Origin: Leifsonia shinshuensis
Lineage (GTDB): Bacteria > Actinomycetota > Actinomycetes > Actinomycetales > Microbacteriaceae
DNA length: 64,000 nucleotides
NCBI RefSeq assembly: GCF_014217625.1
Contig: NZ_CP043641.1
Coordinates: 248,001 to 312,000, forward strand
Reading direction: 5' to 3'
Of the stretch, positions 16,042 to 25,985 are shown one piece after another. The first letter of the stretch is position 1; each line of letters begins with the position of its first letter. Below the pieces are notes generated by a model that worked only from the letters and a program-made list of their open reading frames with translations, made no database searches and was not told where the DNA came from. Both the position numbers and the translations under genes were made by a program.

Positions 16042-17163
16042 TCAGGACGCCCGGCGGGTGACCGTCACCGCGAGCTCGCGGAGCTGGGCGCGCGCCGCCG
16101 GCCCGATCGGCGCCTCGTCGAGGGCTTCGATCGCGCTCGCGACGTTGTCCGCGATCATGCGCTCCACCTTCTCCACGGCGCCGGAGTCCCTGATCGTCAT
16201 CTGGAGGGTCTGGATCTGCTGCGGCGTCAGGTCCGGGTCGCCGAGCAGCTCGTCCAGCGTCGCCCGCGCTCCGGCCGGGACGGCCTGCCGGGTAAGCGCG
16301 ATGAGGACGGTCCGCTTGCCCTCGCGCAGATCGTCGCCGCTCGGCTTGCCGGTGACCTCCGCGTCGCCGAAGACGCCGAGCAGGTCGTCGCGCAGCTGGT
16401 ACGCGATGCCGAGGGGGAGGCCGAAGCGGCGGAGGGCGTCGAGCTGGCCGACCGTCGCGCCGGCGAGGCTGGCGCCGATCAGCAGCGGCGACTCGATCGA
16501 GTACTTGGCCGACTTGTAGACGATGACCCGCTCGGCTCGGGCGAGCTGGTCGGCGTCCGGGCGCCCGGCCCAGCCGATCTCCTCGAAGATGTCGAGGTAC
16601 TGCCCGGCCGTGACGTCCAGGCGCATCCGGTTGAACTCCGCCCGGGCCGACCGCCTGGCCGCCGCGCTGACGGTCTGGGTGAGGCCTTCGTCGAAGAGCT
16701 CGTCGCTGAGGATGAGCAGGTAGTCGCCGAGCAGCGTCGCCGCTCCCGTTCCGAACGCGGCGCCCGAGCCCTGCCAGCCCTCCTGGTCGTGCAGCCGCTC
16801 GAAGCGGCGGTGCGCGGAGGGAGCCCCTCGGCGGGTGTCGGAGTTGTCGATGAGGTCGTCGTGCACGAGCGCGGCGGCGTGGAACAGCTCCAGCGCGGAG
16901 GCGACGGAGACGACCGCGTCGAGCGGGCCGCCGGCGGTCACGGCCGCGTCCTCGCCCGGCTCATCACCCGCCGTCCGGACCGCCTGCCAGCCCCAGAAGC
17001 AGAACAACGCCCTGAAGCGCTTCCCGCCGCTGAGAAAATCCCTCGAAAAAGCCGCGATCGGGGAGAGTTCATCGGCGATGGAGACGAGAATGGATGCACG
17101 CGCATCGAAGAATCCATCGATTCTTGACTGGATGAGGTCGACGAATCGGATGCTTTCGGACAC
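16042..17163 (-). CDS. idsA: Polyprenyl diphosphate synthase (IdsA/GrcC type)
   Basis: Prenyltransferase of 373 residues that extends allylic diphosphates with isopentenyl diphosphate; products feed menaquinone, carotenoid or lipid carrier synthesis. Both aspartate-rich motifs are present: LVHDDLIDNSDTRRG near residues 98-112 and YQLRDDLLGVFGD near residues 254-266. GKRFRALFCFWG (substrate-binding GKR) lies near residue 46. The chain length of the product cannot be told. It matches Rv2173 (idsA2) in a shared gene order. The GTG start lies 6 nt after TAGGCT on the coding strand. It ends 20 nt from the convergent Rv2175c-like gene. Confidence 0.92.
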   Translation of the reverse strand: MSESIRFVDLIQSRIDGFFDARASILVSIADELSPIAAFSRDFLSGGKRFRALFCFWGWQAVRTAGDEPGEDAAVTAGGPLDAVVSVASALELFHAAALVHDDLIDNSDTRRGAPSAHRRFERLHDQEGWQGSGAAFGTGAATLLGDYLLILSDELFDEGLTQTVSAAARRSARAEFNRMRLDVTAGQYLDIFEEIGWAGRPDADQLARAERVIVYKSAKYSIESPLLIGASLAGATVGQLDALRRFGLPLGIAYQLRDDLLGVFGDAEVTGKPSGDDLREGKRTVLIALTRQAVPAGARATLDELLGDPDLTPQQIQTLQMTIRDSGAVEKVERMIADNVASAIEALDEAPIGPAARAQLRELAVTVTRRAS

Positions 17164-17169
17164 ACGTAT

Positions 17170-17175
17170 AGCCTA
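17170..17175 (-). promoter_or_regulatory. Leaderless-type -10 element of idsA
   Basis: TAGGCT on the minus strand is followed by 6 nt and then the GTG start at 17163. Confidence 0.5.
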
Positions 17176-17191
17176 GTCAGAGTGGTGCGGC

Positions 17192-17197
17192 TACAAT
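17192..17197 (+). promoter_or_regulatory. Putative -10 element of the DUF3040 gene
   Basis: TACAAT, close to the consensus, gives a leader of about 38 nt with AGAGGGGG before ATG 17242. It is divergent from the idsA promoter 16 nt away. Confidence 0.45.
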
Positions 17198-17241
17198 CGG
17201 CCACACAACGCCTAGAACCCGCTAGAAAGAGGGGGATCCGG

Positions 17242-17622
17242 ATGCCGCTTTCAGAACATGAGCAGCGCCTCCTCGAAGAGATGGAACGCAGTCTCTACCA
17301 GAACGACGCGGACTTCGTCGCCAAGGTCGGAGGCAAGCGGGCTCGCCCCGCCTACCGCTCGATCGTCCTCGGAATCCTCGTCGCCGTCATCGGCGTGGCG
17401 GTCCTCGTGACCGGCGTCTTCGTCCAGCTCCCCATCGTCGGGATCCTCGGTTTCGTGATCATGTTCGGCGGCGTGCTGCTGGCGATCGCGCCGGGCAAGC
17501 GCGTGGCGATCGATCCCGACGCCGCGGCGTCCGGCTCGTCGGGCAAGCCGACGCGCGGGCAGCCCGGCTTCATGGACCGCATGAACGACCGCTGGGACAA
17601 GCGGCAGGACGGGCAGCAGTAG
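17242..17622 (+). CDS. DUF3040 membrane protein
   Basis: Protein of 126 residues with the DUF3040 N-terminal signature (MPLSEHEQRLLEEMERSLYQND). Two hydrophobic segments near residues 38-58 and 60-80 form a hairpin in the membrane, and a Gly/Asp/Lys-rich tail is probably cytoplasmic. Function is unknown. Members are regularly placed just before mraZ in actinobacteria, which fits a role tied to envelope growth. ATG 17242 is chosen from AGAGGGGG about 7 nt upstream. Confidence 0.9.
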   Translation: MPLSEHEQRLLEEMERSLYQNDADFVAKVGGKRARPAYRSIVLGILVAVIGVAVLVTGVFVQLPIVGILGFVIMFGGVLLAIAPGKRVAIDPDAAASGSSGKPTRGQPGFMDRMNDRWDKRQDGQQ

Positions 17623-17656
17623 CCCCTCCACTCCGCTCCCTCTTCCCTTCGACATG

Positions 17657-17685
17657 AGGGCCGATCTTCGGATCGGCCCTTTTTT
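17657..17685 (+). terminator. Intrinsic terminator after DUF3040
   Basis: A 10-bp stem (17657-17666 with 17671-17680), a TTCG tetraloop and a run of T after the stem. This is the most classical terminator in the window; it separates DUF3040 from the dcw cluster. Confidence 0.9.
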
Positions 17686-17805
17686 GTGCGCCCGGCGCTC
17701 CCCGGGGGCTCCTTCACCCTCCATTTCCCTCCACCGGGTTATCCCGCGTGATTCCGCGGCACAAACACCCCTAAACGGGGCAAAATTCCCGATTGTGCTG
17801 ATTTT

Positions 17806-17831
17806 GTGGATGGGAGTGGAGTAAAGTGGAG
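17806..17831 (+). promoter_or_regulatory. Probable MraZ operator: three GTGGA(T/G) boxes at 10-bp spacing
   Basis: GTGGAT at 17806, GTGGAG at 17816 and GTGGAG at 17826 lie on one face of the helix, 41-66 nt before mraZ. MraZ is known in several bacteria to bind short G-rich direct repeats at about 10-bp spacing in its own promoter. Confidence 0.65.
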
Positions 17832-17871
17832 GCACACCGCAACCGTGGCCGGGAGAGTGGGGGTGGCACCG

Positions 17872-18303
17872 ATGTTCCTCGGCACCTATGCCCCCAAGCT
17901 GGACGAGAAGGGGCGCATCATCCTGCCGGCCAAATTCCGGGATGAGCTCGCGTCCGGGCTCGTCCTGACCCGTGGTCAGGAGCACTGCGTCTACGTCTTC
18001 TCGCAGCGCGAGTTCGAATCGCTCCACGAGAAGATCCGGCAGGCGCCGGTGACCAGCAAGCAGGCCCGTGACTACCTGCGCGTCTTCCTCTCGGGGGCGA
18101 GCGCGGAGGTCCCGGACAAGCAGAACCGGGTCACCATCCCGACCCCGTTGCGGTCGTACGCCGGGCTCGACAGAGACCTGGTCGTGATCGGCGCGGGCAG
18201 CCGCGCCGAGATCTGGGACGCAGAGGCGTGGGAGACCTACCTCGCCGAGCAGGAGGCAGCATTCGCGAACACGGAGGAGGAGGTGATCCCGGGACTGTTC
18301 TAG
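17872..18303 (+). CDS. mraZ: Division/cell-wall cluster transcriptional repressor MraZ
   Basis: AbrB-like DNA-binding protein, first gene of the dcw cluster, 143 residues. The start ATG 17872 gives the family N-terminus [23 protein letters not shown]. The second half repeats the fold ([22 protein letters not shown]). Both copies keep the DxKxR-type DNA-contact motif (DEKGR and DKQNR). Direct repeats upstream of the gene are candidate autoregulatory sites. An in-frame GTG at 17863 is a possible alternative start. Confidence 0.96.
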   Translation: MFLGTYAPKLDEKGRIILPAKFRDELASGLVLTRGQEHCVYVFSQREFESLHEKIRQAPVTSKQARDYLRVFLSGASAEVPDKQNRVTIPTPLRSYAGLDRDLVVIGAGSRAEIWDAEAWETYLAEQEAAFANTEEEVIPGLF

Positions 18304-18409
18304 CGCCTGGCGCCGGACTCCCAGCCATACGCCCTGACACCACTTCCCCGGTGGCAGGTCGGAATGGATGGGGATCCGGATCCAGGAGCCGATCCTCCCG
18401 GGTGCGGAC

Positions 18410-19360
18410 ATGACAGACGACATCCACACCCCCGTCCTCCTCGAGCGCTGCATCGAGCTGCTCGGCCCCGCCCTCCAGGAGCCGGGCGCCGTCTTCGTGG
18501 ACGCCACGCTCGGCATGGGCGGCCACTCGGCCGGCGTGCTCGAACGCTTCCCGGACGCGGTGCTGGTCGGACTCGACCGCGACCCGGAGGCGCTGGCCAT
18601 CGCCGGCGCCCGGCTCGCCCGCTTCGGCGACCGCGTGCACCTGGTGCACACCGTGTACGACGGCATCCGCGAGGCGCTGGACGGGCTCGGCATCGACCGG
18701 ATCGACGGCGTGCTGTTCGACCTGGGCGTGTCCTCGCTGCAGCTCGACCGCGTCGAGCGCGGCTTCTCCTACTCCAAGGACGCGCCGCTCGACATGCGGA
18801 TGGACGGCACGAGCGACCTCACGGCCGAGGTCGTGCTCAACACCTACTCCGAGGCGGACCTCCGCCGGATCTTCCGCGACTACGGCGAGGAGAAGCTCGC
18901 CGCCCGCTACGCGCGCCGCATCGTCGACGAGCGGCAGACCGCGCCGATCGTCCGCTCCGGCCAGCTGGTCGACATCCTGCAGAAGGCGACGCCCGCCGCG
19001 ATCTCGCGGCAGGGCCACCCCGCCAAGCGCGTCTTCCAGGCGCTGCGCATCGAGGTGAACCAGGAGCTGGCCGTGCTGGAGCGCGCCATCCCGGCCGCGA
19101 TCGACGCCCTCGCGGTGGGCGGCCGCATCGTCGTGGAGTCGTACCAGTCGCTGGAGGACCGCATCGTCAAGCGCGAGCTGCAGACCCGGTCGCGCTCCAG
19201 CGCACCGGCAGGGCTTCCCGTCGAGCTGCCGGAGCACCGGCCGGAGCTGAAGCTCCTGATCCGCGGCGCGGAGCTCGCCGACGACGAGGAGAAGGCCGCG
19301 AACCCGAGGGCGACCCCAGTGCGCCTGCGCGCGGCCGAACGAGTGAGGAGGGACTCGTGA
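18410..19360 (+). CDS. rsmH: 16S rRNA (cytosine(1402)-N(4))-methyltransferase
   Basis: S-adenosylmethionine-dependent methyltransferase that modifies C1402 in the ribosomal decoding site. ATG 18410 gives [18 protein letters not shown], which matches the family N-terminus, and a length of 316 residues. An in-frame ATG at 18368, with AGGTCGGA upstream, is possible. Motifs: [10 protein letters not shown] (SAM loop), [36 protein letters not shown], and [15 protein letters not shown]. Its TGA stop overlaps the GTG of ftsL. Confidence 0.95.
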   Translation: MTDDIHTPVLLERCIELLGPALQEPGAVFVDATLGMGGHSAGVLERFPDAVLVGLDRDPEALAIAGARLARFGDRVHLVHTVYDGIREALDGLGIDRIDGVLFDLGVSSLQLDRVERGFSYSKDAPLDMRMDGTSDLTAEVVLNTYSEADLRRIFRDYGEEKLAARYARRIVDERQTAPIVRSGQLVDILQKATPAAISRQGHPAKRVFQALRIEVNQELAVLERAIPAAIDALAVGGRIVVESYQSLEDRIVKRELQTRSRSSAPAGLPVELPEHRPELKLLIRGAELADDEEKAANPRATPVRLRAAERVRRDS

Positions 19361-20064
19361 GCACGAACACGATGGGGACGGGTGTCCGCCGACGCCCGAC
19401 GATGAGCTGGCACGCGCCGGCGTCGACGGCGGCGACCGCGGCCAAGCTGGACGAGCCGGCCCCGCTGCTCGACAGGCCGGAGCAGCCGGCCCGCGAGCGC
19501 CGCTCCCACCTCGAGGTCGTCTCGACCCGCAGCCAGCGTCGGGCGCGTCCGCGCACCGTGTACGCGATCACCGCGGTCTCCTCGCTGCTCGTGATCGTGG
19601 TGGCGCAGCTCCTGCTCAGCATCGGCGTCTCGCAGGGCGCCTACCAGCTCAGCTCGCTGCAGACCCAGCAGACGCAGCTGCAGCGCAGCTACCAGGCCGC
19701 CTCGGAGGACCTGAACCGGCTCACCTCCCCGCAGAACCTCGCCGCCAACGCCAACGCGCTCGGCATGGTGAGCAACAGCAACCCCGCCTACCTCCGCCTC
19801 TCCGACGGGGCGGTCCTCGGCGCGCCCATCGCGGCCACCGGGGCGGCCGGAACCGTGACCGGAGGCCAGGGCAACCTGGTCCCGAACTCGCAGCTGAACG
19901 GCGTGCCGCTCGCGGCGGCGCCGGGGCAGACCGTGACCGGCACTCCCGCGGCCGGCGCGGGAGCCCAAGCTGGGAGTTCCGCAAGCACGGGTGCGGCGTC
20001 CACGACTCCCGCGAAGCCGTCCGTACCGTTGCAGGGAGCGTTGCCGACACCGGTGACGCACTGA
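19357..20064 (+). CDS. ftsL: FtsL-like septum protein
   Basis: Bitopic membrane protein of 235 residues. The GTG start overlaps the rsmH stop (GTGA), with GAGGAGGG 4 nt upstream. About 65 cytoplasmic residues precede one transmembrane helix ([21 protein letters not shown]), then a short coiled coil rich in Gln and Leu ([14 protein letters not shown]) that would bind FtsB/DivIC-like partners. The last 90 residues are Ala/Gly/Thr-rich. Sequence similarity among FtsL proteins is low, so the name rests on position between rsmH and ftsI and on topology. Confidence 0.8.
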   Translation: MSTNTMGTGVRRRPTMSWHAPASTAATAAKLDEPAPLLDRPEQPARERRSHLEVVSTRSQRRARPRTVYAITAVSSLLVIVVAQLLLSIGVSQGAYQLSSLQTQQTQLQRSYQAASEDLNRLTSPQNLAANANALGMVSNSNPAYLRLSDGAVLGAPIAATGAAGTVTGGQGNLVPNSQLNGVPLAAAPGQTVTGTPAAGAGAQAGSSASTGAASTTPAKPSVPLQGALPTPVTH

Positions 20065-20089
20065 CGACGCGACGGGACGGACGCGGGGC

Positions 20090-21832
20090 GTGATCAACAG
20101 GAAGATGCTGCGGCGGCGGACGGCCCTCACCGTCGTGGCGGTCGCGGCGTTCGTCGCCATCCTCGGCGGCAAGCTGGTGGACATCCAGGTGGTCCGTGCC
20201 GACGCCCTGCAGAAGGCGTCCGTCAACGCCCGGGAGGACTCCACCACGCTCTACGGCAACCGCGGCGACATCGTCGACGCGAGCGGCAAGGTGCTGGCGA
20301 CCACGATCTACACCTACACGGCGCAGGCGTCGCCGTCGGACGCGATCGCAGGCGGCCGCGACAAGATGGTGGAGGCCGCGGCCAAGATCGGCGCGATCAC
20401 CGGCCAGGGCGGCGACGCGGTGGTGAAGCTGTTCGACGACGCGCTGAAGGCCAACGCGAAGTCCAAGTACGTGCTGATCAAGTCCGGCATGGACGTGACC
20501 ACGTTCGACAAGCTCGACAAGCTGCCCTACCCGTGGCTCACCTTCGACAAGACGCAGGCCCGCAGCTACCCGAACGGAGCCGTCGCCGGCAACCTGATCG
20601 GCTACGTCTCGCAGGGCGGCAACGGCGGCCTGGAGGAGAGCGAGAACGGCTGCCTGGCCGGCAAGAACGGCGTGGAGACCTACCAGCGCGGCGCGGACGG
20701 GGTCGCCATCCCCGGCAGCACCGTCGTGCAGCAGAAGGCCAAGGACGGCGGGACGCTGGAGCTCACGGTCGACAGCGACCTGCAGTGGTTCGCCGAGCAG
20801 ACGCTGGCCCAGCAGGTCTCGGCGACGGGGTCGAAGTTCGGCTTCGTGACCGTGGCGGAGGCCAAGACCGGCAAGATCAAGGCGATCGCGCAGTGGCCGG
20901 CGCTCGACCCGAACAACATCGACGCCACCGACCCGTCGTACTGGCGGCTGCTTCCGTTCACGGACCCCTACGAGCCGGGCTCGACCTTCAAGGCGCTGAC
21001 GGCCTCGATGCTCCTCGATCAGGGCAAAGCGACGCCGACCAGCCAGGTGCTGGCGCCCTACGAGTGGAAGTCGGGCAACGGCGCCGACCTGCACGACTCG
21101 GGATACCACGCGCCAGAGCGGCTGACCCTGACCGGCGTGCTGATGGAGTCGTCCAACACCGGCATGTCGCAGCTGGGCCGCGCGCTCAGCGACCAGACCC
21201 GCTACGACTACCTCAAGAAGTTCGGCATCGGCGACGACACCGGGCTGCCCTATCCCGGGCAGTCCTCCGGCCTCCTGAACCCGGTGAAGAGCTGGGACGA
21301 CCAGACCAAGTACGCCACCATGTTCGGCCAGGGCGTCTCGGCCACCCAGCTGCAGATGGTCAGCGCCTACCAGGCTCTCGCCAACGGCGGCACCCGCGTC
21401 CCGTTGACGATGGTCGCGGGCTGCAAGCAGGCCGACGGCACCGTGACCGACGTCCCGAAGCCCACACCGGTGAAGGTCGTCTCGGCCGACGCGGCGAACA
21501 CGACGCTCGGCATGATGGAGTCGGTGACCACCAAGGGCGAGCTCTCCAAGCAGCTGCAGATCCCCGGCTACAACGTCGCGGCGAAGACCGGAACCGCCCA
21601 GCAGCCGGACGGCAAGGGCGGCTATCTGCCGTCGTACTACGTGTCGGTCATGGGCGTCGCTCCGGTGGACGATCCGCAGTACGTCGTTTCGGTCAACCTC
21701 GGGTTCCCGACTACCATTACTTCGTCGGCTGCCGCCGCTCCGCTGTTCCACACGATCATGAGCCAGGTGCTGAAGACCTACCGGGTGAAGCCCTCGACGA
21801 CGAGCCCGGCAGACTACCCGCCCTTCTACTGA
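20090..21832 (+). CDS. ftsI: Septal class B penicillin-binding protein (transpeptidase)
   Basis: Cross-links septal peptidoglycan with FtsW. It has 580 residues, an N-terminal transmembrane anchor (residues 11-27), a non-catalytic dimerisation domain and a transpeptidase domain. Catalytic motifs are S298-T-F-K301, S354-S-N356 and K499-T-G501, at normal spacing. No PASTA domains are seen at the C-terminus. GTG 20090 is the first usable start; the ribosome-binding site is weak. It lies 25 nt after ftsL in the dcw operon. Confidence 0.96.
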   Translation: MINRKMLRRRTALTVVAVAAFVAILGGKLVDIQVVRADALQKASVNAREDSTTLYGNRGDIVDASGKVLATTIYTYTAQASPSDAIAGGRDKMVEAAAKIGAITGQGGDAVVKLFDDALKANAKSKYVLIKSGMDVTTFDKLDKLPYPWLTFDKTQARSYPNGAVAGNLIGYVSQGGNGGLEESENGCLAGKNGVETYQRGADGVAIPGSTVVQQKAKDGGTLELTVDSDLQWFAEQTLAQQVSATGSKFGFVTVAEAKTGKIKAIAQWPALDPNNIDATDPSYWRLLPFTDPYEPGSTFKALTASMLLDQGKATPTSQVLAPYEWKSGNGADLHDSGYHAPERLTLTGVLMESSNTGMSQLGRALSDQTRYDYLKKFGIGDDTGLPYPGQSSGLLNPVKSWDDQTKYATMFGQGVSATQLQMVSAYQALANGGTRVPLTMVAGCKQADGTVTDVPKPTPVKVVSADAANTTLGMMESVTTKGELSKQLQIPGYNVAAKTGTAQQPDGKGGYLPSYYVSVMGVAPVDDPQYVVSVNLGFPTTITSSAAAAPLFHTIMSQVLKTYRVKPSTTSPADYPPFY

Positions 21833-21883
21833 ACCCCCGCCGAGACGCCGCCTGAGACGCGTCTCGCGCACCAGAATCCCCGA

Positions 21884-23443
21884 GTGAAAGTGAGCCCCGT
21901 GACAGGACCGGCGCCCTCCTCCCTGCGCCCCGAGCATCCCGTCGCCCGCCCGCTCGCCCAGCTGGTCGCGGAGTTCGGGCTGGATGTGCGGGGAGACCTC
22001 GACGCCGTCGAGGTGACCGGAGCAGCACTCGCGAGCTCGGCCGTCGAGCCGGGCGACCTGTACGTCGGCGTGCCGGGGAAGAACGCGCACGGCGCGAGCT
22101 ACGCCGCCGCCGCCGTCGAGGCGGGAGCCGTCGCGGTCCTGACCGACCCCGCCGGCGCGGACATCGCGGCCGACGCGGGCGTGCCCGTCATCGTGACCTC
22201 CGACCCGCGCGCGGCGCTCGGCGCCGTCGCGGCCTGGATCTACCGGACGGACGAGAACTCCGCCACGCTGTTCGGCGTCACCGGCACGAACGGCAAGACC
22301 AGCGTCGTCTACCTCCTGTACGGGATCCTCGGCCAGCTCGGCGTGGTCGCCGGCCTGTCCTCGACCGCGGAGCGCCGCATCGGCGAGCACGCGATCACGA
22401 GCAAGCTGACCACCCCCGAGGCCAGCGAGCTGCACGCGCTGCTCGCCCGGATGCGCGAGGAGGGCGTCCGCGCCGTCGCGCTCGAGGTGTCCGCCCAGGC
22501 CCTCAGCCGGCACCGCGTCGACGGCATCGAGTTCGACGTGGTCGGTTTCACCAACCTGAGCCACGACCACCTCGACGACTACGCGGCGATGGACGACTAC
22601 TTCGCGGCCAAGCTGGAGCTCTTCCAGCCCGACCGCGCACGCCGCGGTGTCGTGACCGTGGACTCCGAGTGGGGCCGCGCCCTGGTCGAGCAGTCCCGCA
22701 TCCCCGTCTCCACGCTCGCGAGCGTCCCGGGCGTCGACGCCGACTGGACCCTCACGGTGATCGAGGAGACCCTCGCCGAGACGGTCTTCGAGCTCTCCGG
22801 CCCCGACGGCCGACGGCTGGAGACCAGCGTGCCGCTGCTCGGCGCGTACAACGCCGCCAATGCGGCGCTCGCGATCGTCATGCTGGTGGAGTCCGGCTAC
22901 GACCTCGACGCCATCGGCGCGGCGCTGGAGCGCGACGGCGGGATCGACGCCTACGTGCCCGGCCGCACCGAGCGGCTCTCCGGCGACCGCGGCCCGGTCG
23001 TCTTCATCGACTACGGCCACACGCCCGACGCCTTCTCGTCGCTGCTGGGCGCGCTGCGCCGCGTCACCGACGGCCGGATCGTCATGGTCTTCGGCGCCGA
23101 CGGCGACCGCGACACGACCAAGCGCGCCGACATGGGCGCGATCGCCGCGCGCGGCGCCGACGCTGTGGTCATCACCGACTTCCACCCGCGCTCGGAGGAC
23201 CCTGCCCTGATCCGCGCCGCGCTGCTCGACGGCGCCCGCGCCGCCGTGCCGGGCGCCGAGCTCTACGAGGTCGCCGACCCGCGCGCCGCGTTCCGCACCG
23301 CGCTCTCGCTCGCGGGCGAGGGCGACGTGGTGCTCTACGCCGGCCCGGGCCACGAGGACTACCAGGAGGTCGCCGGCCAGCGCCTCCCGTACTCGGCCCG
23401 CGACGACGCTCGGCTGGCGCTGCGAGAGGCCGGGTGGCTGTGA
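21884..23443 (+). CDS. murE: UDP-N-acetylmuramoyl-L-alanyl-D-glutamate ligase (MurE), probably non-DAP
   Basis: Adds the third residue of the peptidoglycan stem peptide; 519 residues. Motifs: [11 protein letters not shown] with G134-T-N-G-K138-[19 protein letters not shown] and [12 protein letters not shown]. At the position of the DNPR loop that selects meso-diaminopimelate, the sequence reads DFHPRSEDP (residues 432-440). Microbacteriaceae have lysine, ornithine or diaminobutyrate there, so a non-DAP substrate is inferred. Alternative start: GTG 21899. The stop TGA overlaps the murF start. Confidence 0.95.
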   Translation: MKVSPVTGPAPSSLRPEHPVARPLAQLVAEFGLDVRGDLDAVEVTGAALASSAVEPGDLYVGVPGKNAHGASYAAAAVEAGAVAVLTDPAGADIAADAGVPVIVTSDPRAALGAVAAWIYRTDENSATLFGVTGTNGKTSVVYLLYGILGQLGVVAGLSSTAERRIGEHAITSKLTTPEASELHALLARMREEGVRAVALEVSAQALSRHRVDGIEFDVVGFTNLSHDHLDDYAAMDDYFAAKLELFQPDRARRGVVTVDSEWGRALVEQSRIPVSTLASVPGVDADWTLTVIEETLAETVFELSGPDGRRLETSVPLLGAYNAANAALAIVMLVESGYDLDAIGAALERDGGIDAYVPGRTERLSGDRGPVVFIDYGHTPDAFSSLLGALRRVTDGRIVMVFGADGDRDTTKRADMGAIAARGADAVVITDFHPRSEDPALIRAALLDGARAAVPGAELYEVADPRAAFRTALSLAGEGDVVLYAGPGHEDYQEVAGQRLPYSARDDARLALREAGWL

Positions 23444-24876
23444 TGATCGCGCTCACCCTCGCCGAGATCGCCGACGCCACCCGCGGCACGCTCCTGCTCG
23501 ACGGCACGGATGCCGCGCCGGACACCGTCGTGTCCGGGCTCTCCACCACCGACTCGCGGGAGGTCGTGCCCGGCACGGTCTTCTTCGCCAAGCCCGGCGA
23601 GGTGACCGACGGCCACCTGTTCGCCCCGCAGGCGGTCGAGGCCGGCGCGGCGCTCCTGGTCGTGGACCACGCCCTCGACCTCCCGGTGCCGCAGCTGCTC
23701 GTCGCCGACACCGTCGTCGCGCTCGGCGACCTCGCCACCGAGGTCATCGCCCGCGTCCGGGCGCTCGGCACCCTGAAGATCGTCGGCGTCACCGGCTCCA
23801 ACGGCAAGACGACCACCAAGAACCTGCTGCGTGCCATCCTGGAGCAGCTCGGCCCGACCATCGCCCCGCGCGCCTCCTTCAACAACGAGGTCGGCGCGCC
23901 GGTCACGATGCTGGAGGTCACCGAGGAGACCCAGTACCTCGTCGCCGAGATGGGCGCGAGCGGCATCGGCGAGATCGCCCGCCTGGTGCGCATGGCCCGG
24001 CCCGACATCGGCATCGTCCTCAAGGTGGGCCTCGCGCACGCCGGCGAGTTCGGCGGCATCGAGAAGACCCTCGCGGCCAAGACCGAGATGGTCAGCGACC
24101 TCCTGGAGTCCGACGTGGCCGTCCTCAACCTGGACGACCCGCGCGTCGCCTCCATGGCCGACAAGACCCTGGCCCGCGTGCTCTGGTTCGGCCTGGACGA
24201 CCGCGCCGCCGTGCGGGCCACCGACGTGCGCTCGACCGCGCGCGGCACCTCCTTCGTGCTGCACCTCCCGCCGGCCGACGGCGGCGAGGGCGCGGGGGAG
24301 TCGCGTCCCGTGCAGTTCCGCGTGCTCGGCGAGTTCCACGTCATGAACGCGCTGGCAGCCGCGGCCGCCGCGCACACCCTCGGCGTGGACATCGACACGA
24401 TCGTCACCGCGCTGGAGACGGTGCAGCGCGCCGAGCGCTGGCGGATGGAGGTCATGGGCGGCGCCCGCGGCGTCACCGTCATCAACGACGCGTACAACGC
24501 GAGCCCGGACTCCATGGCCGCGGCCATCAAGACGCTCGCGCAGATCGCCGAGCCGGGGGAGCGGACCATCGCCGTCCTCGGCGAGATGAGCGAGCTGGGC
24601 GAGTTCTCCGGCGAGGAGCACGACCGCATCGGCCTGCTCGCCGTCCGGCTCGGCATCGACCAGCTCGTCATCGTCGGGCCGTCGGCCCGGCGCATGCACA
24701 TCACCGCCATCAACGAGGGCTCGTGGGACGGGGAGTCCCTGTACTTCGAGACCCAGGACGCGGCGTTCGACCACCTCTCCGGGGCGCTGCGCTCCGGCGA
24801 CACGGTGCTCGTCAAGTCCTCCAACTCGGCGGGGCTGCGCTTCCTCGGCGACCGACTGGGAGAATTCTTCTCGTGA
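23443..24876 (+). CDS. murF: UDP-N-acetylmuramoyl-tripeptide--D-alanyl-D-alanine ligase
   Basis: Adds D-Ala-D-Ala to complete the stem pentapeptide. It has 477 residues from ATG 23443, which overlaps the murE TGA by one base; GTG 23440 just upstream would add one residue. The P-loop is G118-S-N-G-K122-TTTK, followed by [13 protein letters not shown] and [10 protein letters not shown], typical of MurF. The C-terminal part has [13 protein letters not shown], the MurF substrate motif. It sits between murE and mraY in a translationally coupled run. Confidence 0.96.
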   Translation: MIALTLAEIADATRGTLLLDGTDAAPDTVVSGLSTTDSREVVPGTVFFAKPGEVTDGHLFAPQAVEAGAALLVVDHALDLPVPQLLVADTVVALGDLATEVIARVRALGTLKIVGVTGSNGKTTTKNLLRAILEQLGPTIAPRASFNNEVGAPVTMLEVTEETQYLVAEMGASGIGEIARLVRMARPDIGIVLKVGLAHAGEFGGIEKTLAAKTEMVSDLLESDVAVLNLDDPRVASMADKTLARVLWFGLDDRAAVRATDVRSTARGTSFVLHLPPADGGEGAGESRPVQFRVLGEFHVMNALAAAAAAHTLGVDIDTIVTALETVQRAERWRMEVMGGARGVTVINDAYNASPDSMAAAIKTLAQIAEPGERTIAVLGEMSELGEFSGEEHDRIGLLAVRLGIDQLVIVGPSARRMHITAINEGSWDGESLYFETQDAAFDHLSGALRSGDTVLVKSSNSAGLRFLGDRLGEFFS

Positions 24877-25985
24877 GAGCCCTTCTGACCTCCGGCGCGC
24901 TGGCCATGGCGTTCACGCTGTTCCTCACCCCGCTGTTCATCCGGCTGTTCCGCCGCCTCCAGTGGGGCCAGTTCATCCGCGACGACGGACCGCAGAGCCA
25001 CCACGCCAAGCGCGGCACCGCGACCATGGGCGGCATCGTCGTCATCCTCGGCACGCTGTTCGGCTACTTCACGGCGCTGCTGCTGACGGGCGACGAGACC
25101 AGCGTCTCCGCGCTCCTGGTGCTGTTCCTCATGGTCGGGCTCGGCATCGTCGGGTTCGTGGACGACTTCCTCAAGACCCGCCGCGAGCGCAGCCTCGGCC
25201 TGACCGGCTGGGCGAAGGTCGCGGGCCAGGTCGTCGTGGCGACGGTGTGGGCCTTCCTCGCCGTCCGGTTCCCGGACGGGCGCGGCTACACGCCGGCGAC
25301 GATGAGCGTCTCGTTCATCCGCGACCTCCCGATCGACTTCGGCTCGATCACCAAGTTCGGCGTGATCGGCGTCCTCGTCGGGTACGGCCTCTACCTGATC
25401 TGGATCAACTTCATCGTCGCGGCGACCTCCAACGGCGTGAACGTCACGGACGGCCTCGACGGGCTGGCGTCCGGCGCGAGCATCCTCGCCATCGGCGCCT
25501 ACATCATCATCGGGTTCTGGCAGTCCATCCAGTCGTGCGCGAGCCCCAACCTCAATCCCGAGAACCTCGCCAAGTGCTACGACGTCCGGGACCCGTTCGA
25601 CCTCGCGATCGTGGCGACGGCGATCGTCGGCGCCGTGGTCGGCTTCCTCTGGTGGAACACCTCGCCCGCGCAGATCTTCCTCGGCGACACCGGCTCGCTC
25701 GCCCTCGGCGGCGCGGTCGCCGCGCTCGCGATCCTCAGCCGCACCGAGCTGCTGCTCGTCCTCATCGGCGGTCTGTTCGTGATCGAGGCCGGCTCGGTGA
25801 TCGTCCAACGGGCGTACTTCAAGGTCACGCACGGCAGGCGCATCTTCCTGATGAGCCCGATCCATCACCACTTCGAGCTGAAAGGCTGGGCGGAGGTGAC
25901 GGTCGTGGTCCGGTTCTGGATCATCGGCGGCCTCCTCGTCGCGGCCGGCGTGGGGTCGTTCTACCTCGAGTGGCTCGCGACGTGA
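24873..25985 (+). CDS. mraY: Phospho-N-acetylmuramoyl-pentapeptide transferase
   Basis: Integral membrane enzyme that makes lipid I from UDP-MurNAc-pentapeptide and undecaprenyl phosphate. GTG 24873 overlaps the murF stop (GTGA). The 370-residue protein has about ten hydrophobic helices, the signature [17 protein letters not shown] in the first cytoplasmic loop, DGLDGLASG, and the aspartate-rich [12 protein letters not shown]. The HHH-containing loop [13 protein letters not shown] near the C-terminus is intact. Confidence 0.97.
   Translation: MRALLTSGALAMAFTLFLTPLFIRLFRRLQWGQFIRDDGPQSHHAKRGTATMGGIVVILGTLFGYFTALLLTGDETSVSALLVLFLMVGLGIVGFVDDFLKTRRERSLGLTGWAKVAGQVVVATVWAFLAVRFPDGRGYTPATMSVSFIRDLPIDFGSITKFGVIGVLVGYGLYLIWINFIVAATSNGVNVTDGLDGLASGASILAIGAYIIIGFWQSIQSCASPNLNPENLAKCYDVRDPFDLAIVATAIVGAVVGFLWWNTSPAQIFLGDTGSLALGGAVAALAILSRTELLLVLIGGLFVIEAGSVIVQRAYFKVTHGRRIFLMSPIHHHFELKGWAEVTVVVRFWIIGGLLVAAGVGSFYLEWLAT

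Noticed and set aside
18368..18409. Upstream ATG for rsmH
   Set aside because: Possible, but the family N-terminus fits ATG 18410; kept as an alternative only.
19721..23353. A 1210-codon open frame antisense to ftsL, ftsI and murE
   Set aside because: It covers three well-conserved genes on the opposite strand and shows no family motif.
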